Shown one piece after another: positions 31,680 to 37,792 of a stretch of DNA of 44,489 nucleotides; the first letter of the stretch is position 1; each line of letters begins with the position of its first letter. A program made the position numbers and the translations under genes. A model generated the notes under the pieces. The model searched no databases. It worked only from the letters and a program-made list of their open reading frames with translations, and was not told the origin of the DNA. The stretch lies in IMG/VR virus record IMGVR_UViG_3300005732_000014, positions 1 through 44,489 of that record. One strand, given 5' to 3'. The stretch is from a virus.

Positions 31680-32498
31680 GGCTTGCAAGCCGGACTGTAA
31701 TGCTTAGATTGGTTGTCAGAGGGCAGCACGGTTCGCTGGGCGGTCCTCTAGAATTCCAGACGGTACAGAGCGCAAGCCCTATCGTCGGGTGAGGGGCTAG
31801 CCCTAGGTGAACTAGCTGGTTAAGCGGGGAATTGAATGCCGCTCGTTATCGCCTGTAAGGGTGCATGGGACAGGTTGGAGAAATCCACAAAGGCTGTATT
31901 GCGTACCTTATCCCAGACTAAATCGCCGGGGATTAGCCTGGATGGGTAAGTGCTGCTAGCCCAATGAAGCAACGCAGCGCGGGAAACCGTACGGCAGATA
32001 AGGGTTGACACCTTGGACCCACTAGCGCAAGGTAACATAGCAAGTCAGAGGCAGAACGGGTAGGCCACGGCCCTTGATCCAAGTAACCGCTGAGGATGCA
32101 AGCCACAGGCAGCAAGCTAGAGCCTGAACGAAATAAACGGTTGACACTCTGGGCCGGGAAGAGCAGAGTAAAGACAGACTAACCGGGATACACACCGGGT
32201 CAATCGCAAGGCGCGTCGGGGCATGGCAGGACAAAGCCATGTAAACTCTGAGGTAATCTGCGAGTGTCAGACAAGAGTGTACAGCCCTTGAACGTGGGCA
32301 ACATCAAGGCGCGTGTGCGTCGCCGGGTAACCGGTCTCAGAGTGACAGGATCGACACTGTCCATAGCAACTGAGTGGATGTATCTGTAAGGCGGTGTGAA
32401 GCCCGTTAGGATGCATTTGGTGTTAATCTAGCCTCTGGATAGAGGACATAAAGCGCCGGTGATTGACCGGGTAATCGGGTTGCGGGCGCTTTACTAAT
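31680..32498 (+). ncRNA. Putative large ornate structured noncoding RNA (~0.8 kb)
   Basis: Over 800 bases without a credible frame on either strand, but with many local helices: GGCTTGCAAGCC (31680); AGAGG/CCTCT (31718/31745) enclosing CAGC/GCTG; AGCGG/CCGCT (31823/31839); CCTGT/ACAGG (31852/31870); TGGA-GAAA-TCCA (31876); CTTATCC/GGGTAAG (31907/31944); CGG-GAAA-CCG (31980); ACCTTG/CAAGGT (32010/32028); CAGGC/GCCTG (32106/32122); CGGTT/AACCG (32138/32181) enclosing ACTCTG/CAGAGT (32146/32164); CATGGC/GCCATG (32222/32236); CCGG-GTAA-CCGG (32323); CTCAG/CTGAG (32336/32370) enclosing GACAG/CTGTC; CCTCT/AGAGG (32432/32441); and a closing TAAAGCGCC/GGCGCTTTA (32449/32485). GNRA loops and purine-rich joints are typical of large folded RNAs. 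Size, phage origin and gene-free place recall GOLLD and ROOL RNAs; I cannot assign a family. It may be the leader of the early transcript. Confidence 0.75.
32449..32493 (+). other. 3' closing hairpin of the structured RNA
   Basis: TAAAGCGCC (32449-32457) pairs with GGCGCTTTA (32485-32493). Inside, GGT pairs with ACC around GATTG. It is followed by CTAATCTATCCC and the RBS of the next gene, so it closes the RNA domain just before the first accessory gene. There is no U-run of terminator type. Confidence 0.6.
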
Positions 32499-32521
32499 CT
32501 ATCCCACGAAAGGACAAAGAA

Positions 32522-32836
32522 ATGACCTTCGGATTTATCACTGGTGCAGCGTGCGCCACCGTTGCCGCTGTACTCGTAACCGGCCACCGCGTGGTTGGCA
32601 TCAAGACAATCGTAAAGCACGCAACCATCGTAGACGTTGCTTTCACTGTGGCGATGGCTGTGGCCTTCGCTGGGACCATCACGGGTCTTATGGTTGCGAT
32701 CATGGCCGGGCTGGTAATGGCACTGTTCCTTAGCGCTCTTGGCTGGGCACAGGACAAGATGAGTAAGACTGCCAATTCCGACAGTGAATTCGATGCAGAT
32801 GGTAACTGGATCTACAATCAGGCGCCGTACGTATGA
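32522..32836 (+). CDS. Small membrane protein with about three spans
   Basis: 104 residues. Hydrophobic segments at about 3-20 (FGFITGAACATVAAVLVTG), 36-54 (VDVAFTVAMAVAFAGTI) and 55-73 (TGLMVAIMAGLVMALFLS), then a hydrophilic tail with WAQDKMSK and ending NWIYNQAPYV. It is the first gene after the structured RNA, with RBS GAAAGGACAAAGAA. It could be a holin, an early host-takeover or an exclusion protein; nothing in the sequence decides this. It overlaps the next start as ATGA. Confidence 0.8.
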   Translation: MTFGFITGAACATVAAVLVTGHRVVGIKTIVKHATIVDVAFTVAMAVAFAGTITGLMVAIMAGLVMALFLSALGWAQDKMSKTANSDSEFDADGNWIYNQAPYV

Positions 32837-33024
32837 ACCTCACACAGACGCACACCCGCTCCCTGATCTTCGCATTCACCAAAGGCTGTATCAACCTCAC
32901 TGAATTGGAAATCGAACTCATGGGTCACGGGTTCAGCCGGGACGACGTATCAGACTGGATGCGCCGTTATTCCAACCACCTCGCTGGCCACGCCAGTGTC
33001 ACAACCATCGTAACAGGACTGTAA
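32833..33024 (+). CDS. Small unknown protein (63 aa)
   Basis: 63 residues starting at the ATGA overlap. It looks like a compact helical domain: LIFAFTKGCINLTELEIELM, then GHGFSRDDVSDWMRRYS. The segment around SRDDVSDWMRRY resembles the recognition part of a small helix-turn-helix, so DNA binding is conceivable, but this is weak. No family is recognised. Confidence 0.7.
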   Translation: MNLTQTHTRSLIFAFTKGCINLTELEIELMGHGFSRDDVSDWMRRYSNHLAGHASVTTIVTGL

Positions 33025-33026
33025 AC

Positions 33027-33557
33027 ATGACAAAGAAACCAACCAAGGCCGCCGTAGCCCGTTCACTCGAAAACCTCAAGGCTGAGATGGCCCTTGCAGT
33101 CGAGAGCGCCAATACCATGCGGGAGCGCGTACAGCACGCTCTGGTGGGCTGTGTGAGCCACTGGGCTATGACAGGTAGCAACGAGGGCCTGAGCGACCTT
33201 GTGAACCTCTTTATCGAGCAGCTGGGCCAGGGTGTGAACCTCAAGGCTGTCAAGGCATGGTGTGAGAAGCACCTACATATGCAGGAAGACGCCGAGGGCA
33301 AGAAGCTGCTGTTCAAGCCTGTCAAGTCCACAGACCTTGACACGAAGGCCGCTGCCAACGAGAAGTGGTGGTCTCTCAAGCCGCAGACTGTGTTCTCATT
33401 CGACATTGCCTCTGCGATCATCTCACTTGCAAAGAAGGCCGCGAAGGCGAGCGAGGAGCAGACAAAAGATCCCGATGCTGACGTCAAGCTGGATGACGCC
33501 CTCATGGAACAGCTGGCACAGCTGGGCAAGGTGGCCGAACAGGTCCAGAAGGCGTGA
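33027..33557 (+). CDS. Unknown helical protein (176 aa)
   Basis: 176 residues, two bases after the previous stop. Helical, with a charged N-terminal part (RSLENLKAEMALAVESANTM), a central CVSHWAMTGSNEGLSDLVNL, a basic VKAWCEKHLHM, and a C-terminal acidic coil (DALMEQLAQLGKVAEQVQ). No enzyme motif, signal or span is visible. It belongs to the accessory run after the structured RNA. Confidence 0.78.
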   Translation: MTKKPTKAAVARSLENLKAEMALAVESANTMRERVQHALVGCVSHWAMTGSNEGLSDLVNLFIEQLGQGVNLKAVKAWCEKHLHMQEDAEGKKLLFKPVKSTDLDTKAAANEKWWSLKPQTVFSFDIASAIISLAKKAAKASEEQTKDPDADVKLDDALMEQLAQLGKVAEQVQKA

Positions 33558-33560
33558 TCC

Positions 33561-33947
33561 ATGACACAAGTAAATATACCGGAGCCGAACCAAGCCACAA
33601 AAGACGTACGGGCTGATCTAAGGCGTATGCGTGACTCTCTGCCATTTCGTGACGGCGGCAGGGTATTCAAGCGTGGCGATGGCATCTGCGATAACCTCTT
33701 ATTCATCAACCCATGGTCGCATTCCCGGACCACGCTGATTATAGCCCTCCACCGGGCCTTCCAAGACTGGCCAGATTTCAGCGGGGATACTGCTTACCCG
33801 GTTAGCGTGCGTAGTTATAAAGACGAGAGCGCGGCTCACGAAGAGTATCACACATGCGAGGACAAGTGGGACACTTCGACCCCGTACGGCGCTAAACGTG
33901 TCGAGCTGCTTGACTGGCTGATCGACAACATTGTTGTAGAAGACTAA
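33561..33947 (+). CDS. Unknown protein (128 aa)
   Basis: 128 residues from ATG 33561, three bases after the previous stop. Mixed helix and strand with many charged and aromatic residues (DNLLFINPWSHSRTTLIIAL, HEEYHTCEDKWDTSTPYGAK, WLIDNIVVED at the end). No recognised family or motif. Confidence 0.75.
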   Translation: MTQVNIPEPNQATKDVRADLRRMRDSLPFRDGGRVFKRGDGICDNLLFINPWSHSRTTLIIALHRAFQDWPDFSGDTAYPVSVRSYKDESAAHEEYHTCEDKWDTSTPYGAKRVELLDWLIDNIVVED

Positions 33948-33960
33948 TCAGTGAGTGTGT

Positions 33961-33983
33961 TCCGGTTGTAACCCTACACCGGA
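33961..33983 (+). other. Intergenic hairpin before the 34014 gene
   Basis: TCCGGT (33961-33966) pairs with ACCGGA (33978-33983). The 12-base word CCTACACCGGAG (33973-33984) within it occurs again at 36268 in another intergenic hairpin. The stem would mask the GGAG before ATG 33990, which favours the ATG at 34014 as the start of the next gene. Confidence 0.5.
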
Positions 33984-34013
33984 GCATCCATGACTGATTA
34001 CAGGAGAGTTCAG

Positions 34014-34385
34014 ATGAGAATTTTCAGAATTCAAAACAAGCACGGCATAGGCATGTACACTGCTCAGGCAGAGATCACTTACTGCATGTTGGAGCTGGAT
34101 GGTAGGCACCCACCGCCGCTCGACGATACACGACTATGTGCAGCGATTGAGGCGACTGGTCGGCATTGCCAGTTCGGTGACTACAATTTTGGCTTCTCGT
34201 CACTTGATCAGCTGCGCAGCTGGGTGTACCGCGCCGAGTGGCGCAGTGGACTAGAGGCAGAAGGATTTTTCGTTGTGGAGCTAGAGACTGCAGAGGTCTA
34301 CAAAGGCGACACGCAGGCCGTATGGCTAACATCAGACCCTATATCGGAAGTCCGTGTGATTTCGTGGGAAGAGATTAATTCGTAG
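34014..34385 (+). CDS. Unknown protein (123 aa)
   Basis: ATG 34014 has a strong RBS (AGGAGAGTTCAG). An upstream ATG at 33990 in the same frame is possible, but its GGAG lies within a hairpin. The product has alternating strands and helices: MRIFRIQNKHGIGMYTAQ, CQFGDYNFGFSSLDQLRSWV, EGFFVVELETAEVYKG, VISWEEINS. No enzyme motif is recognised. A similar layout is seen in small phage proteins of unknown role. Confidence 0.75.
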   Translation: MRIFRIQNKHGIGMYTAQAEITYCMLELDGRHPPPLDDTRLCAAIEATGRHCQFGDYNFGFSSLDQLRSWVYRAEWRSGLEAEGFFVVELETAEVYKGDTQAVWLTSDPISEVRVISWEEINS

Positions 34386-34396
34386 GAGCATAGGAC

Positions 34397-34567
34397 ATGT
34401 ACCAACCACCAGACCAGTACGAACGTGCTGCCGAGGCAGCATCAAAACGTGGCTGTGCGGACGACGCGTTCCGCATGACCGTTGCATCAATTAAGGCCCG
34501 CGCCGAGTGGGTGACACTGAACGGGCGCTGGGTGCGCCGCACGAACATAATGAGGAAAGACGCATGA
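34397..34567 (+). CDS. Small unknown protein (56 aa)
   Basis: ATG 34397, with GTAGGAGCATAGGAC before it, opens 56 codons: MYQPPDQYERAAEAASKRGC, then FRMTVASIKARAEWVTLNGRW and a basic end. It fills the gap between its neighbours exactly: the stop overlaps the next start as ATGA. The good RBS and coupling support a real gene. No family is recognised. Confidence 0.72.
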   Translation: MYQPPDQYERAAEAASKRGCADDAFRMTVASIKARAEWVTLNGRWVRRTNIMRKDA

Positions 34568-35142
34568 ACCACGTAATCTTTGCAACAGACGGCGACTTTG
34601 TGGAACAGATCGCGATCAAACAGATCGTAGAGGCCGCCGGAGGCGTCTCTGTGGTCGGTAAGTACACCAAGATGGAGACGTTGGACGCGACCGTTGTGTT
34701 CGAACAGTCTTACATCCTGAACTACGCCAAGTTCAACGAGCTACTGTGGGCTGGTCAGCTACCCATGAAAAACCAAGAGAGCGTTCTGGTTGTGAGCGAG
34801 TGCAACAAGCAGTACGCCACACTCCGGTTCTTGGAGGATGGCAAGTTCGCGGGTCGCCCAGATAAGTACCTCGGATGCATGAAGCGCGTCACGGAGAAAG
34901 AGGCAAAGGCGCAGCAGGCATGGACCTACAAGCCGACGACTGGTGAGTGGTTCATCGTGGTTGACAACAGCCAGTCTGAGGCACCTGCAGAGCGCGACGC
35001 ACGAGAGCTGTGGGCAGCTATTGACGGCGTGCTCAACGGCTGGGCAGAGGTTGAGGATATCGTTGACGTCGGCGGCACCATGGGTCCGCGCGTCGATGCC
35101 CTGCTGGCTGTACGAGACAAGAAGAAGCCCCGGTGGTTGTGA
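34564..35142 (+). CDS. Unknown protein (192 aa)
   Basis: 192 residues from ATG 34564 (MNHVIFATDGDFVEQIAIK), coupled to the previous gene; the frame is open upstream, but that part is the previous gene. It looks like a mixed alpha/beta protein: VIFATDGDF, TVVFEQSYIL, VLVVSECNKQYATLRFLEDG, GEWFIVVDNSQSE. The C-terminal helix holds acidic and Trp residues (ELWAAIDGVLNGWAEVEDI). No motif settles a function. Confidence 0.78.
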   Translation: MNHVIFATDGDFVEQIAIKQIVEAAGGVSVVGKYTKMETLDATVVFEQSYILNYAKFNELLWAGQLPMKNQESVLVVSECNKQYATLRFLEDGKFAGRPDKYLGCMKRVTEKEAKAQQAWTYKPTTGEWFIVVDNSQSEAPAERDARELWAAIDGVLNGWAEVEDIVDVGGTMGPRVDALLAVRDKKKPRWL

Positions 35143-35363
35143 TGGACCGGGCTGTATTTATCAACGAGCGCGCCGCCCAGGCAGTCGCAAACAAGCTGCT
35201 ATACGACGCCATACTCGGAACCAAGCGTGCCTATATACGACACGCTAAGTCACGGGGCGAGATCCTAGGCTACCATGTGGTCTATAATGCCGGAGACGGT
35301 GATCAGATCCTCACAGAAGACAACCACCTGCTGGTAGAAGCCAGCGGTAGAACCAAACATTGA
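35142..35363 (+). CDS. Small unknown protein (73 aa)
   Basis: Start at ATG 35142, forming TGATG with the previous stop. The 73-residue product starts MDRAVFINERAAQAVANKLL and is basic in the middle (GTKRAYIRHAKSRG), with a strand-rich end. No family is recognised. Expression likely depends on coupling, as the RBS is weak. Confidence 0.68.
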   Translation: MDRAVFINERAAQAVANKLLYDAILGTKRAYIRHAKSRGEILGYHVVYNAGDGDQILTEDNHLLVEASGRTKH

Positions 35364-35374
35364 TCGGAGAGACC

Positions 35375-35881
35375 ATGATTTTCAAAAGCATTATCGGAGC
35401 GCTGGCGGTGGCTGTGGCTATGTCCGGGGCAGCGACTGCCGACACTTACGAGGTCGGAAACAACTATTCCGAGGGTGGGCGCGCAGCGAAGTATATCGCT
35501 ATCGTGGAAGAGCAGAACGCTGCCGGTAACCAGATTGCGATCCGAACGAGTATCTGCCAATCCGCGTGTACCTTCTTCCTGCTGGCGGACGACGTGTGCG
35601 TAGCACCGCGCACTCTGTTCAAATTCCACGGCCCCTCCGCCACATGGACCGCAGCAGCGTCCATCATCCTGCTGGTGCCGTGGCCTACAGACGGGCTTTC
35701 AGACGAGAAGCACGCCGAGGCGGTTGAAGCGTGGCGAGACGCGTACAATGCACGGTGGCCTGGATTGGGTGATTGGTTCGTTGAACGCGCCTCTCACCGG
35801 TTTGGTTGGGGCACAGTGGATGTGCGTGGCCGCGCGCTGCACGACGCACTTGGTATCCCTCTTTGTGGAGATGACGAATGA
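35375..35881 (+). CDS. Exported ClpP/crotonase-like protein
   Basis: 168 residues from ATG 35375 (CGGAGAGACC). Residues 1-22 form a signal peptide ending in an AxA site (A20-T-A22). The mature part has a GG after the first strand, then GNQIAIRTSICQSACTFFLL with Ser63 in CxSAC, DDVCVAPRTLF, and FHGPS with His86. This order (G-G, CxSAC, Cv.p, fHG) is that of the ClpP-like superfamily proteins common in alphaproteobacteria, so Ser63 and His86 may be catalytic. Cys61, Cys65 and Cys75 suit a periplasmic place. A phage version could act on the envelope (exclusion or lysis). The function is inferred. Confidence 0.65.
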   Translation: MIFKSIIGALAVAVAMSGAATADTYEVGNNYSEGGRAAKYIAIVEEQNAAGNQIAIRTSICQSACTFFLLADDVCVAPRTLFKFHGPSATWTAAASIILLVPWPTDGLSDEKHAEAVEAWRDAYNARWPGLGDWFVERASHRFGWGTVDVRGRALHDALGIPLCGDDE

Positions 35882-36144
35882 AACAGTATTTCTTGAACCT
35901 GGGCTATGCATTCTCTCATCTTGTGTGTGTCCTATTCGGCGGCCCGCTACACTATTCACTCTGTGCGTGGCTGTACTCCAAAATCCTACGTGACCTGTTC
36001 CCGCCGCACCTGATGCTGATCAAGAGCCTGATCAACTCTGTATATCGGGACAAGCACCACTGTCACCGTGCATGGCGCTACTGCCTGAGCATTAAGACAC
36101 GGGCAGACGCATGGTCGCGGGAAAACGGCGGGTATCAGGATTAG
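35878..36144 (+). CDS. Small phage protein of recurrent unknown family (88 aa)
   Basis: 88 residues starting at an ATGA overlap with the ClpP-like gene. The pattern is NLGYAFSHLVCVLFGGPLHY, then SLCAWLYSKIL, LINSVYRDKHHCHRAWRYCL. Small phage proteins with a similar order (hydrophobic start, GG, S..AW, then D...HC..A) recur in many tailed phages with no known role. The N-terminus is hydrophobic enough to touch a membrane. It may work with the exported protein whose gene it overlaps. Confidence 0.72.
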   Translation: MKQYFLNLGYAFSHLVCVLFGGPLHYSLCAWLYSKILRDLFPPHLMLIKSLINSVYRDKHHCHRAWRYCLSIKTRADAWSRENGGYQD

Positions 36145-36399
36145 CTGCATTCGGCGCAGAGCTACATGACCCGTAAAAACTGGCGACCTCCAGTCAGAGC
36201 ATCGCCCTGACGTACTGTTTAGATAGTTGGTGTTTAGAGAGATATAGCCGGATAGCCTAAGACCACACCTACACCGGAGGATGTGGCACAACATTAGCGA
36301 TAGCGAGGACAGCATGAAGCAAGAGTAATGCCCTTTACAGGCGCTGAGCGATCAGCGTCTTCATAAGAGCGTTCAATATCAACCAGAAAAGGAACCAAC
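36145..36399 (+). other. Gene-free stretch with several hairpins before endolysin
   Basis: 255 bases with no credible gene. GGCGA (36182) can pair with TCGCC (36202), in competition with GTCAG/CTGAC; CCACA (36263) pairs with TGTGG (36282); CGCTGA-GCGA-TCAGCG (36342-36357) is a perfect GNRA-capped hairpin 43 bases before the endolysin start. The word CCTACACCGGAG is shared with the hairpin at 33961. It could be a structured leader or a small RNA that sets lysis timing. Confidence 0.45.
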
Positions 36400-36960
36400 A
36401 TGAACTTCAAACGGGTATTTAAAAGCGCAATCAGCCACGCTGCTGTGTTCGCGGGTGGCTTTATCATCAAGCGTGTCGCCTTCACTGCAGCCGTCTCTGC
36501 TGTGAGCGTCGCCGCAACGGTCGGCGGTCTGGATATCATCCAGCGCGAGGGTAAGGTAAACAAGGCGTATCTCGACACGAACGGGACACCTACGATCTGT
36601 ATGGGGCACACCAGTGATCCAGAGTATCCATTCAAGATGGGTGACGAGTGGTCTGATGAGAAATGCGCGGAAGTCTTCGAGCACGATCACGCGGAGGCGC
36701 TATCCTACGTGGACCGGTTGGTGACTGTCCCGTTGGAGCAACATCAGCGCGCCGCGCTAGCGTCCCTGGTGTACAACATCGGTGGCGGCGCATTCGCCAA
36801 TAGCACACTGCTACGCGTGTTGAATAACGGCGACTACGGCGCTGTCCCTGCGCAGATGCGCCGCTGGAATAAAGAGACTATTGATGGCCGCAAGGTCGTG
36901 TCGCGTGGGCTCTCTATCCGACGAGAGGGCGAGATCCGGCAGTGGTTGGGGGAGGGGTGA
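36400..36960 (+). CDS. Endolysin, T4-type lysozyme (GH24) with N-terminal membrane segment
   Basis: 186 residues. The catalytic triad has the exact T4-lysozyme spacing: Glu50, eight residues, Asp59, five residues, Thr65 (REGKVNKAYLD, NGTPT). LASLVYNIGGGAF and the end RREGEIRQWL are also typical. Residues 12-44 are hydrophobic, interrupted by a Lys-Arg pair, and rich in Ala, Gly and Ser. This suits a signal-anchor-release (SAR) endolysin that is exported by the host Sec system and wakes up when it leaves the membrane. RBS AAAAGGAACCAAC. The spanin gene follows by one base. Unlike in most T7-like phages, this pair lies upstream of the primase. Confidence 0.93.
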   Translation: MNFKRVFKSAISHAAVFAGGFIIKRVAFTAAVSAVSVAATVGGLDIIQREGKVNKAYLDTNGTPTICMGHTSDPEYPFKMGDEWSDEKCAEVFEHDHAEALSYVDRLVTVPLEQHQRAALASLVYNIGGGAFANSTLLRVLNNGDYGAVPAQMRRWNKETIDGRKVVSRGLSIRREGEIRQWLGEG

Positions 36961-36961
36961 C

Positions 36962-37288
36962 ATGGATAAGGCAACGCTTTTTGCATTCCTAACCGCCGGT
37001 AGCGCTATGCTGCTGGCCTGCTCCCCGGCAGATATTGCCAAGTCTCTCCTGTCTAAGGGCGGTGGCGTCAACACGGCGGCGAACCTGCAGTTAGGAAAAG
37101 AAAACCATCAGACGCTGGGCTCAGTATCTAACATGGATGCAGGCACCATCGAGAGCATGGTCGTGAACAACACATCGGCCTCCATGATCCTCCTGTTGAT
37201 GATCGTGCTGGTCTTCGCTGTGGTCGGCTGGATGCTGCCTACACCGAGCACTCTAATCAAGAAGTGGAAAAATCGTGGAACGCGATAA
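36962..37288 (+). CDS. One-piece spanin (u-spanin) candidate
   Basis: 108 residues. The N-terminus MDKATLFAFLTAGSAMLLAC is a lipoprotein signal with lipobox LLAC (Cys20); near the C-terminus SASMILLLMIVLVFAVVGWM (about 72-91) is a membrane span, followed by a basic tail KKWKNRGTR. A lipoprotein anchor at one end and an inner-membrane span at the other is the layout of unimolecular spanins such as T1 gp11, which join both membranes and disrupt the outer one. The place directly after the endolysin supports this. The connecting part (about 50 residues) is shorter than in T1. Confidence 0.75.
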   Translation: MDKATLFAFLTAGSAMLLACSPADIAKSLLSKGGGVNTAANLQLGKENHQTLGSVSNMDAGTIESMVVNNTSASMILLLMIVLVFAVVGWMLPTPSTLIKKWKNRGTR

Positions 37289-37526
37289 GACAGAATACTC
37301 CGGCACTATTATAGGTCGCCTGAAATCACCGGACTGGCGTGGGCGTGCTTACGGCGCCGTTGGTGACGTGCTGAACGAGCCTGACACGATCTCGCTAGAC
37401 GAGCTTCGATCCGAGGAGGGTGAGTACGACCGTGACCTGATGTCACTGGTCGGTATCGACCCACTGACGCCTGTTGACAGCTTCCTGGCCATGCAAGGCC
37501 GCACATCCTTCCTGACGGAGACCTGA
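37275..37526 (+). CDS. Small acidic unknown protein (GTG start)
   Basis: 83 residues from GTG 37275, overlapping the spanin gene by 14 bases. Rich in Asp and Glu, with TISLDELRSEEGEYDRDLMS and the end FLAMQGRTSFLTET. No family is recognised. A promoter-like word lies inside its 5' end at 37303. Confidence 0.7.
   Translation: MERDKTEYSGTIIGRLKSPDWRGRAYGAVGDVLNEPDTISLDELRSEEGEYDRDLMSLVGIDPLTPVDSFLAMQGRTSFLTET
37303..37315 (+). promoter_or_regulatory. Weak match to the phage promoter
   Basis: GCACTATTATAGG matches the core of the 3270 promoter (CACTATTATAGG), but the upstream GTGA and downstream ATA are missing, and it lies within a coding region. It could give low transcription towards the primase and helicase genes, or be chance. 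Confidence 0.3.
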
Positions 37527-37530
37527 ACAC

Positions 37531-37788
37531 ATGAGCAAGATCAAAATCGCGACCCCGTTCGCCCCGATCACCTCTCTACAGATCACGACTGAAACCCCTG
37601 TGAGCGCCATTGATGACATCCTGGCGAATACGAGCTACACGCTCCCAGCCGGTGCTGACGGCACCCTTGCACTGGACGATGGCGAGGATACACAGCCGGT
37701 GGAGCTCGGTGACTTCCTTTTACGTCTGGCGAACGACGTGTTTGTGTACGAAGCTGACGAATTCAGCCGCCACTTCTTGACGGTGTGA
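37531..37788 (+). CDS. Small unknown protein (85 aa)
   Basis: 85 residues, RBS ACGGAGACCTGAACAC. Strand-rich N-terminus (KIATPFAPITSLQITTETPV), then ILANTSYTLPAGADGTLALD and an acidic end (ANDVFVYEADEFSRHFLTV). No motif is recognised. It lies directly before the primase. Confidence 0.72.
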   Translation: MSKIKIATPFAPITSLQITTETPVSAIDDILANTSYTLPAGADGTLALDDGEDTQPVELGDFLLRLANDVFVYEADEFSRHFLTV

Positions 37789-37792
37789 TCCC

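Noticed and set aside
31820-32240. Minus-strand frames of 60-72 codons over the structured RNA
   Set aside because: They contain stem arms of the RNA read backwards, overlap each other in different registers, and lack RBS sites.
31000-32521. tRNA gene in the gene-free region
   Set aside because: I looked for a cloverleaf with TTC-type T-loop and CCA-like end beside the structured RNA, since GOLLD RNAs often have tRNAs nearby. None is convincing by eye; tRNAscan-SE would settle it.
36169-36213. 14-codon frame MTRKNWRPPVRASP before the endolysin
   Set aside because: Too short, no clear RBS, and made mostly of hairpin arms; not supported as a gene.
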